A DNA stretch of 19,704 bases from RUG14199 sp964629225. Lineage in GTDB: Bacteria > Bacillota > Clostridia > Oscillospirales > CAG-272. The notes beneath the pieces are model-generated. The model saw nothing but the letters and a program-made list of their open reading frames with translations. It was not told where the DNA came from and did not search any database. Numbering within the stretch: position 1 is the stretch's first letter; every line of letters begins with the position of its first letter. The position numbers and the translations under genes are program-made. Location: assembly GCA_964629225.1 (NCBI GenBank), contig CAZVQC010000026.1, positions 1 through 19,704 of the forward strand. The letters run 5' to 3'. Shown piece by piece: positions 14,200 to 19,704 of this stretch.

Positions 14200-14671
14200 T
14201 TTTTACCTCCTATTTTAGAAAATCGTTTTTTTGCAGGGGGGTGCAGGGGCTTTTATCGGGGAACCCTTTTTTGAAAAAAAGGTTCCTCAAACCACTCCCA
14301 AAAAACTTTGGGAAGGTTTTTGGTCATGTCCCCCGTTCGGACTTTTCCGAACAGGGACTCTTTTTACCTCGTGTTTTTGCAGGAGGCTTTTTGTAAAAAG
14401 CCCCCTGCACCCCAAAAAACTTCTGGGCTGCTGTGTCTTTTATTTTCTCCCCCGTTCGAACCGCTTCAAACGGGGTGTCCTTTCACTCGCCGAGGCTACA
14501 GAGTGCCCGATATCACCGCTTTTTAGGCACCGGGCAGGACGAAAAGCGACCTTATTACCACCACCCGCACCGATGACAGTCGGCGCACCGACCACTCATA
14601 CCGAGAGAAATGCCTCGCCACCCCACCCGCTCGGAACGGAAGAAAAACTCTCGTCCGAAAAAGCCTCACTT
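14200..14671. repeat. Repeat spacer E (472 bp, no supported gene)
   Basis: This lies between large terminase and portal. It contains an imperfect palindrome at 14258-14288, two 26-bp inverted-repeat copies (14331-14356 and 14450-14475), a TGCAGG-G palindrome at 14378-14409 with one mismatch, and the 170-base block 14450-14619 shared with spacer B. It is the only spacer with two 26-bp copies and the only one of B-F lacking a strong palindrome at the end next to the upstream gene. Confidence 0.8.
14378..14409. repeat. TGCAGG-type palindrome
   Basis: Arms TGCAGGAGGCTTTTT and AAAAAGCCCCCTGCA pair with one mismatch around a 2-base centre. It is followed by the ACCCCAAAAAACTT block, also seen after the related palindrome at 12003-12029 in spacer D. 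Confidence 0.66.
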
Positions 14672-16045
14672 TCACCCCGTCCGCAGGTCCAAAGGATCGT
14701 CACCGAAAGGGAGTTCCGAGGGCAGATCCTTTTTCGGAGTAATGGGGCGGCACATGGCGAAATAGCGGAAGCTGTCTGCGAAGTGATCCTCGCCGGTGGT
14801 GTCCAGATCCTCCGGATTGCTTGAGGAGAACCGGAGAAGAGGAATGGTGCGGATGGCGTTTTTGCAGGTCTTAAAGAACCAAACGGAGGGATAGCCCTCG
14901 TCATCGAACTGGAAGCGGTAGTGGCACTGCATCCAGCCGGGGATGCGTTTGTTGTCGCCGGGGTCGAAATCGATACCGTAGCGAATGGCAACGTCCGCAA
15001 TGGAATCCCCCCTTGAAGCATCCCAAATGGAAGGATCCGCCACACCGATGATATTTCGCCCACGCAGGTAGGAATGCTCCGACTCGATCCTCCGGATCTC
15101 CCGGAACTGGCGGTCGGGAGTCCACTTCAGCCCCGTGTCGGGGGAGCCGTTCCACCCGTAGAGCTCAAGTATCAAATAGGCGCGCCCGTCATGGTCAACA
15201 GCCCACCAAGAGCAGTCGAAAGGACGGCCGTAACCGAAGTCGTAAGAACGGTAGATGACCCAGCTCTTCGGAATGTCGAAGGGCTCGATAACGTGAGTGT
15301 AGCGGCGGTCGAGATAATGCTCCGGATCGTCACGAAACTCCTCAAAGAACTGACCGTCGAAAATGTCCCACTTCCCCTCAAGCCACGCCCGGCGAAGCTT
15401 CGGAGGCAGCGCCTCAAGGCGCTTCACGTACTCCCCGTCGCACTTCATAAGAGCGGTATTGTCGGTGACAAGGCTCTGAATGAAGCTGTAGTCTCCGGGA
15501 TCCTCCCCGGTGTTGAAAGCCCGATCGATGAAGAGCCTCTTCACCCAACCGTGACCCACTCCGCCGGGATTGCAGGTCAGATAGACTCGCTTCGGAAAGG
15601 AGTTTGCGCCTCTCACGGAAGCGGACAGTATCCTGAAGATCTTTTCGGGGAACTGAGTGGCTTCGTCAATGAAGATCACGTCGAATTCGTTGCCCTGGAA
15701 TTTCCCCATGTCCTTCTCGTTTTGACAGTAGCGGCAGAAGATGACGGAGCCGTTGGCAAAGCGGAACTCCTTCGCCGTGTCACGATAGACTGCCACCGAG
15801 GCGGGTATCTCCATGCGAAGAGTGTCGATGTGATTGGAACGAAGCTCCGGAAAAGTCTTTCTGATGATGCAGACACGAATGCCGGGATAGTTAAGACAAA
15901 GCAGCTTCGCCTTGGTTCTGACCGCCCAACTCTTGCCTCCGCCTCTTGCACCGCCGAAGGCCACGTAGCGGTGGCGGTCAAGCAGGAACTGCTTCTGCCT
16001 CTCGGAGGGAACGCCCAAAATAAGTTCTCTTGTCTCAGCCGGCAT
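14672..16045 (-). CDS. terL: Terminase large subunit (DNA-packaging ATPase/nuclease)
   Basis: This 457-residue motor protein translocates DNA into the procapsid and cuts the concatemer. The ATPase half has Walker A GGARGGGKS (residues 31-39), an Arg-rich segment IIRKTFPELRSNH, Walker B VIFIDE (123-128) and the coupling motif LTCNPGG (156-162). The nuclease half has the expected acidic triad positions: SYDFGYG (Asp269), GVADPSIWD (Asp337) and EDHFADSFRY (Asp424). All key residues are present. GAGGAGG lies 8 bases before the ATG, which overlaps the small subunit's end by 11 bases. Packaging type (cos or pac) cannot be told from the sequence. Confidence 0.95.
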   Translation of the reverse strand: MPAETRELILGVPSERQKQFLLDRHRYVAFGGARGGGKSWAVRTKAKLLCLNYPGIRVCIIRKTFPELRSNHIDTLRMEIPASVAVYRDTAKEFRFANGSVIFCRYCQNEKDMGKFQGNEFDVIFIDEATQFPEKIFRILSASVRGANSFPKRVYLTCNPGGVGHGWVKRLFIDRAFNTGEDPGDYSFIQSLVTDNTALMKCDGEYVKRLEALPPKLRRAWLEGKWDIFDGQFFEEFRDDPEHYLDRRYTHVIEPFDIPKSWVIYRSYDFGYGRPFDCSWWAVDHDGRAYLILELYGWNGSPDTGLKWTPDRQFREIRRIESEHSYLRGRNIIGVADPSIWDASRGDSIADVAIRYGIDFDPGDNKRIPGWMQCHYRFQFDDEGYPSVWFFKTCKNAIRTIPLLRFSSSNPEDLDTTGEDHFADSFRYFAMCRPITPKKDLPSELPFGDDPLDLRTG

Positions 16046-16706
16046 AGTCCTCGCCTCCTCCCTCGAATCTCACGGAAAATACCCTGTCAAAACCGTCACC
16101 CTTGTCAAGTGCCTCCTTCTTGAGAGACTCGGAATAGGTGGGAACGTCCCAGGCATCCCTGACGGAATCGCACAGTATCTTGGCAGCCTGAACAGCCTCC
16201 TTGAAAAGCTTTCCGTCAAAAATAACACTGTCCCCGTCACGCTCGATGAAGAGATCTCCCTCCACCGCCTCCGCCATCGCCTTCTCAAGACCGAGAACTA
16301 TCTGCCTCAGCTTGTCCACCGCCTCGCCGGAGGTGTTGACGGATTTCTTTTCCGTCTTTTCCGTCTTTTCCGTCTTTTCCGTCTTTTCCTTCTTTTCCTT
16401 CTTTTCCTTCTTTTCTTTCACTTTCCTTCCTTTCCGAGAGGAAACGCCGCCGGTGCATCCGATCTCTTCTTTTTCCGCGTTTTCCGTTTTTTCCGCGTTT
16501 TCCGCTTTTTCTTCCTCCTTTTCAAAGCTCAGTATCCTTCGGCGCATCAGCCTGTCTCCGTACCAGCCGTCCTTTGCGCTGGCTCTCGATACCGCCCCGT
16601 AGGTCAGCCCGAATTCCTCCGCAACTTCCCTCAGGGTCACGTCTCCGCTCAGGTATCTGCTCCTTGCCTCCCCAAGCAACTTCTGTCTCTCTTGTGGATC
16701 CTTCAT
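16035..16706 (-). CDS. terS: Terminase small subunit with Lys/Glu repeat linker
   Basis: This 223-residue protein is placed immediately before and overlapping the large subunit, where it would recognise phage DNA for packaging. Residues 22-48 form a helix-turn-helix (VTLREVAEEFGLTYGAVSRA, then SAKDGW), as in Gram-positive small terminases. Residues about 62-122 are an exceptionally charged linker made of EKxEN and KEK/TEK repeats. Residues 125-200 form the helical oligomerisation region (DKLRQIVLGLEKAMAEAVEG). I chose the ATG at 16706, with AGGAGG 4 bases upstream. The frame to 16802 runs into repeat spacer F. The linker is encoded by a 9-bp tandem repeat, so its length probably varies. Confidence 0.88.
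   Translation of the reverse strand: MKDPQERQKLLGEARSRYLSGDVTLREVAEEFGLTYGAVSRASAKDGWYGDRLMRRRILSFEKEEEKAENAEKTENAEKEEIGCTGGVSSRKGRKVKEKKEKKEKKEKTEKTEKTEKTEKKSVNTSGEAVDKLRQIVLGLEKAMAEAVEGDLFIERDGDSVIFDGKLFKEAVQAAKILCDSVRDAWDVPTYSESLKKEALDKGDGFDRVFSVRFEGGGEDYAG
16345..16422. repeat. 9-bp tandem repeat inside terminase small subunit
   Basis: About eight to nine copies of a 9-bp unit read TTTTCCGTC, then TTTTCCTTC on the plus strand. On the coding strand it gives Lys-Thr-Glu and Lys-Lys-Glu triplets. A looser related run (TTTTCCGCG, TTTTCCGTT) lies at about 16471-16517. Such arrays change copy number by slippage. Confidence 0.8.
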
Positions 16707-16858
16707 TTTTCCTCCTGTAAAATTAGTTTGTGTTGGTGGAATGGGGGGATCATTGGGGAACCTTTTTTTCAAAAAAGGTCTCCCCAAGCCCCGCAAATAC
16801 AAAGTTTTGTTTCATCGGCGTCCGTCCATAGCACCGATCTCACCGCCTTTCCAACACC

Positions 16859-16888
16859 ATGATACCACCCGTAACACCGCAATTTCTC
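16859..16888 (-). promoter_or_regulatory. Candidate promoter upstream of terminase operon
   Basis: On the minus strand GAGAAA, an 18-base spacer, then TATCAT (5/6 to TATAAT). It is a weaker match than the equivalent in spacer D and lies about 150 bases before the terminase small subunit start. Its support is mostly the parallel placement next to the same palindrome. Confidence 0.25.
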
Positions 16889-16898
16889 CCCTTTCCCC

Positions 16899-16921
16899 TC
16901 CATAACAAAATATGTTATGGA
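16899..16921. promoter_or_regulatory. 23-bp AT-rich palindrome (possible operator), copy 2
   Basis: Arms TCCATAACA and TGTTATGGA pair perfectly around AAATA. Compared with the spacer D copy, only the centre has changed, which points to selection on the arms. Confidence 0.5.
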
Positions 16922-17067
16922 ACACCGAGAATCACTGTTATCACCACCTGCACCCACACCGGTCAGCGCACCGACAAAACGGAGCGAGAAAAAAACACCC
17001 CCGTCCGAAAAAAACCGAACGGGGAAAAGCCACGCCAAAAAACCTGCCCGAAGGTTTTTGGGGGCGT

Positions 17068-17091
17068 GGGGGCTTTTTGCAAAAAGCCCCC
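17068..17091. repeat. 24-bp perfect palindrome, copy 2
   Basis: This is identical to the palindrome at 10770-10793. It sits 113 bases downstream of the Cys-rich gene's stop in transcription sense, not immediately after it as in spacer C, because a further palindrome (17123-17157) intervenes. Confidence 0.75.
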
Positions 17092-17203
17092 GCAAATACA
17101 AAGTTTTTTTGAAGGGGGACCGGGGGAAAATTTTTTTGCAAAAAAAGTTCCCCCCGGAAAATATCAAAAAGTCCTCCCCGAAAAAAACACCCCTCCGCAA
17201 AAA

Positions 17204-17416
17204 CTAATACTTCTTCTCCACCGCCGCAGCGTGAGGGCAGGAGTGGAAATCGAAGGTCTCACAAAAGACGGCGGCATGATGCTCCAGCCGGGCGGCATTT
17301 TTGAAGCGGTTGCGGCAAGTAGTGCCGTGAATGACCCCCTCGCAGGTGACGGACAACCGGTCACGGGAAACGAAGAAGGGGCAAATAACGTCATGAAACT
17401 CAGTCAAATTAGGCAT
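17204..17416 (-). CDS. Small Cys/His-rich protein, possible zinc binder
   Basis: This 70-residue protein begins MPNLTEFHDVICPFF and has Cys at 12, 25, 34, 52 and 60 plus His at 46, 47 and 62, enough ligands for one or two metal sites. The arrangement does not match a standard zinc finger that I can name. I recall similar short proteins next to replication and terminase genes in Clostridia prophages. The ATG lies inside the end of the replication gene (8-base overlap). A GGGAGG site lies 12 bases upstream, longer than usual, so coupling with the upstream gene is likely. A DNA-binding or regulatory role is inferred only. Confidence 0.66.
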   Translation of the reverse strand: MPNLTEFHDVICPFFVSRDRLSVTCEGVIHGTTCRNRFKNAARLEHHAAVFCETFDFHSCPHAAAVEKKY

Positions 17417-19472
17417 CTATCGCACGGTCCTCCCTGACCCATCTCAATATCGTCTTGTAGTGATTTTTCACCGTGGGGTGATTTTTCTCAATGAATTCCG
17501 CAAGGCGGGAAACGTAGTGATCGAACTCCTCAAGGGAGAGATCCCTGAGCAGCCGACCTATCTGAACTTCGGAAAGCATCACAACGCCCCGACCGAGACC
17601 GCCGATGGGAGAGACACGGAAATCCGCATCGGAGTAGCCCTCCTCTTTGGCGAGGAACGCCTCAAGCCGCTCGGAGTCATTTCGGGCACCGGGCAGATCG
17701 ATGAGTCGGTCAATGGGGAGAAGAAGATCGCCGGAGGAGCCGTCAACGGCAGGCATCCGCCGGAATATCCGCCCGTCGCAGCGCCTCAAAAAACGCCCGT
17801 CTCGGCAGACTTCGTACTCGCCGCTGTTGTTATCCTCAAGAACCTCGAAACCGTCCAAATGGTGCCTCTTTTTGCCCCTGAGAGCACCTTTTTCGAAGGA
17901 GCACAAGGAGCCGCCGCTTTCGCAGAGAATTTCGTCATCTTCGCAGAGTTTCTCCTCCGTTTCCCGGAGCTTTTCCCGTTTTTCCCGGAGTTCTCCCACC
18001 GACTCGGCACCCGGCACCGATCCCCACCGTCTTTCGGGCAGTTCTCCGCCGCCGTCGGCGGTCTTTTTCCATCTATCGGGCAGTTCCCCAACCTCATCGC
18101 CGCAAATTACCGATCTGTCCGACAGTCCCCCCGTACCATCCGAGAAAAGTACCGGTGCATCCGAGTCCGATGCTTCCCCATTTTCCGAAAACGGCGACAA
18201 CTCGCCCCCGTATTCGGCCGGGTCTCCGTCAAACGGGACTCCGCCACCGAGGGGAGCACCCCTCGACACGCCGTAAGAGGCGAAAACACCCCCTCCGTCG
18301 GGGTACTTCCACCCCGCCCCCCGGGCTTCATCTCCGAAAGATCCCCCGGTTTTCCGAAAAAAAGACAGAACGGTATCTCTCTCGCTGTCCGCAGTCGCAG
18401 AAGAAGCCGCCGCCTCGCGCCCTCGCGCGACAGCTGCTTCAGCAGCATAGAAAGATTCCGTTCTTCTCTCTTCTTTTCCGTTCTTTTCCCCTGGGTTCCC
18501 TAAAAAATTATGTATCGTGACGTCACTCTCGGATGACTCTCCGACAGGTGACGAAAAATTCCCGCAAGTGCTGTTCTCTCCCGAAAAAACGTCTGCTTCG
18601 GCACCGAAAATCGCCGCCTCGGTTTCCCTCATCTCGGAAGAAACATAATTAATTATCTCATCCTCCGGCACCCGGTCTCGGTTATTTTCGCAAAAAACGG
18701 GAAGGCTTTCCCCGTGAGGCAGTGAAAAAACTCCCGCCCCGTCTCTTTTTATTTCAAAATTGCCGCCGATCCCTCCGACGTTACCGGCGTTATCCGAAGT
18801 TCCCACTGTTCCCACTGTTCCCATTGTTCCCACTGTTCCCACTGTGCTTCTCGGCGCCTCCGAAGCACTCGCTCCGCCTCGGCACTCCGCACCTCTCACC
18901 GCTTCCGCACCTTCAATGCCGCCGATACTGCCGATGCCACCCACGGTTTGGACGGCATGATCACCATGAGCGGTTCCCGCTGCTTGGACGCTTCCGACCG
19001 CCGCTCCGGTGCTTCTTTCGACGATGCTTCCGTCCGTGGCGCATTTCAACATCCCTTCTGCGGCGTCCCTGCCGTACCGGTACAAGCACTCCTTGTAGCT
19101 GCCGAAGGACACCCCGTCCTCGCCTCTCTCAAGTGAATACGTTCCGTTCTGGTGGACGAAGATCCTTCTCGCTATCCCCGGATAGCTCAGCTTCCCCACC
19201 CGCTCGTTCTTCAGGCAGTTCTGCTGTTTCCAGTGGGTGATCAACGCCACCCCCTCATCCTCAAACCACATTACAAAGCCGCCTCTTACCAGCTCCCATA
19301 ACGCCTCGTCTCCGACTCCCAAAAATGCCTCGCATATCGTTGCCGAATTCGAAAATCCGTCGTCGTCCGAATGCAACGCCAGCATCACGTACAACGCCTT
19401 CGCTCCGTTGCTCATTCGGTGAAATCCGTTGCTTAAAAAAACTCTCTTCGATATCATCCTCTTCTCTGCCAT
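17409..19472 (-). CDS. Replisome-organizer-like protein with large low-complexity insert
   Basis: This protein has 687 residues. Residues 1-135 match the winged-helix N-terminal part of Gram-positive phage replication initiators/organizers (ISKRVFLSNGFHRMS, KALYVMLALHSDDDGFSNSA, FVMWFEDEGVALITHWKQQN). The last 60 or so residues (LSEVQIGRLLRDLSLEEFDH, YVSRLAEFIEKNHPTVKNHY, KTILRWVRED) match their typical end. Such proteins are usually 250-320 residues. Here about 400 residues of Gly/Ser/Glu/Asp-rich, poorly conserved sequence separate the two ends, including VGTVGTMGTVGTVGT. AAAGGAGG lies 5 bases before the ATG. It would open or mark an origin and load helicase; no ATPase motif is seen. The frame stays open throughout the insert, arguing against decay. 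Confidence 0.74.
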   Translation of the reverse strand: MAEKRMISKRVFLSNGFHRMSNGAKALYVMLALHSDDDGFSNSATICEAFLGVGDEALWELVRGGFVMWFEDEGVALITHWKQQNCLKNERVGKLSYPGIARRIFVHQNGTYSLERGEDGVSFGSYKECLYRYGRDAAEGMLKCATDGSIVERSTGAAVGSVQAAGTAHGDHAVQTVGGIGSIGGIEGAEAVRGAECRGGASASEAPRSTVGTVGTMGTVGTVGTSDNAGNVGGIGGNFEIKRDGAGVFSLPHGESLPVFCENNRDRVPEDEIINYVSSEMRETEAAIFGAEADVFSGENSTCGNFSSPVGESSESDVTIHNFLGNPGEKNGKEERRTESFYAAEAAVARGREAAASSATADSERDTVLSFFRKTGGSFGDEARGAGWKYPDGGGVFASYGVSRGAPLGGGVPFDGDPAEYGGELSPFSENGEASDSDAPVLFSDGTGGLSDRSVICGDEVGELPDRWKKTADGGGELPERRWGSVPGAESVGELREKREKLRETEEKLCEDDEILCESGGSLCSFEKGALRGKKRHHLDGFEVLEDNNSGEYEVCRDGRFLRRCDGRIFRRMPAVDGSSGDLLLPIDRLIDLPGARNDSERLEAFLAKEEGYSDADFRVSPIGGLGRGVVMLSEVQIGRLLRDLSLEEFDHYVSRLAEFIEKNHPTVKNHYKTILRWVREDRAIDA
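18799..18843. repeat. Five tandem 9-bp units in the replication gene
   Basis: Plus-strand unit GTTCCCACT occurs five times, with one base changed in the third copy. It encodes the Val-Gly-Thr repeats in the insert. Copy number change would keep the frame. Confidence 0.88.
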
Positions 19473-19704
19473 CAGTTCCTCCTTTGTAATGTGTTTTTTT
19501 CAGGGGGTTATTTGGGAGGGCTTTTTTCCAAAAAAAGCCCTCCCAAAGCCCCTCCCAAAAAACTTTGACGGTTTTTTTGTGGGGGAGTCTTTTTGAAAAA
19601 AGACTCCCCCACACCCCCTCCAAAAACTTTTGGAGCGGTTGTGGGCTGTCTCTCCCCCGTTCGGGCTTTTCCGAACGGGGACTCTTTCTACCTCGGTATG
19701 TTTC
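19473..19704. repeat. Repeat spacer G at the right window end
   Basis: This lies upstream of the replication gene and runs off the window. It contains the palindrome 19511-19547 (arms TTTGGGAGGGCTTTTTT / AAAAAAGCCCTCCCAAA), palindrome 19581-19610, and a 26-bp inverted-repeat copy at 19655-19680 followed by CTCTTTCTACCTCGGTATG, as in spacer C. No gene is seen. Confidence 0.8.
19581..19610. repeat. GC-arm/T-A-centre palindrome shared with spacer D, copy 2
   Basis: These 30 bases are identical to 12132-12161. The distance to the end of the neighbouring 26-bp repeat is also identical (100 bases from palindrome start). Confidence 0.72.

Larger units (their letters stand above)
16707..17203. repeat. 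Repeat spacer F (497 bp, no supported gene)
   Basis: This lies between the Cys-rich gene and terminase small subunit. Left to right: an imperfect palindrome at 16755-16785; a unique stretch; a promoter-like stretch and 23-bp AT palindrome at 16859-16921; CACC.CCTGCACCCACACCGG related to the shared core of spacers B and E; a diverged 26-bp inverted-repeat copy at 16999-17024; the 72-base stretch 17021-17092 shared with spacer C; and a long imperfect palindrome at 17123-17157. It is the only spacer that combines modules of spacers B/E, C and D, so it may be closest to a complete form. Confidence 0.82.

Noticed and set aside
15074..16123. Plus-strand open frame of 349 codons opposite the large terminase
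   Set aside because: Antisense shadow of a well-supported terminase gene; high GC lengthens random frames. The same applies to 6106-7071 and 17460-18503.
16707..17203. Insertion sequence remnant
   Set aside because: No transposase fragment or target-site duplication is recognisable; the terminal palindromes differ between spacers. A non-autonomous element remains possible but unproven.
17409..19472. Diversity-generating retroelement target in the variable insert
   Set aside because: No reverse transcriptase, template repeat or adenine-biased variable repeat is seen. The variation appears to be tandem-repeat and low-complexity growth.
8487..19704. CRISPR-like array
   Set aside because: The repeats are kilobases apart, vary in sequence and are separated by genes; no cas genes are present.

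Overview
This window looks like the late (virion assembly and lysis) region of a tailed, probably short-tailed, double-stranded DNA phage or prophage of a Gram-positive Clostridia-type host. The evidence is near-consensus AGGAGG Shine-Dalgarno (SD) sites, a GH25 endolysin, a Prp-type cysteine protease of the kind Firmicutes use on ribosomal protein L27, an N4-gp56-type capsid protein, and high GC. Every supported gene lies on the minus strand, so the genes are read from right to left. No integrase, repressor, polymerase, tRNA or transposase gene is visible, so the early region, if there is one, lies outside.

Layout in transcription order: (1) a replisome-organizer-like protein with a huge low-complexity insert, plus a small Cys/His-rich protein (19472-17204); (2) terminase small and large subunits (16706-14672); (3) portal and a Prp-like protease (14199-12305); (4) scaffold (11853-10804); (5) major capsid protein and a 66-residue protein (10392-8907); (6) a tightly packed run of head-tail connector, beta-propeller-like tail nozzle, tail/adhesion proteins, a LysM virion protein, baseplate-like proteins, two tiny proteins, holin and endolysin (8486-107). 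Genes inside a block overlap or are a few bases apart. Between blocks lie 400-500 bp regions without supported genes.

Those spacers are the most unusual feature. All of them, and both window ends, are built from the same dispersed repeats: palindromes with GC arms around a T-run/A-run centre, a 26-bp inverted repeat always exactly 26 bp long (eight copies, one cut by the window start), longer copies shared between particular spacers (about 170, 100 and 72 bp), and a 23-bp AT-rich palindrome followed by a promoter-like stretch in two spacers. The repeat after the endolysin is inverted relative to the others. The virion genes therefore appear as cassettes separated by interchangeable repeat spacers.

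A second system can be read from the proteins. The protease gene sits between portal and scaffold, and both scaffold (ELQLF|AEG) and capsid (DIQLF|GAG) carry an N-terminal sequence like the Prp cleavage site of ribosomal protein L27. I infer a self-contained capsid maturation module. Two neighbouring tail genes also seem to lack a normal start codon (ATC and ACG) behind textbook SD sites.
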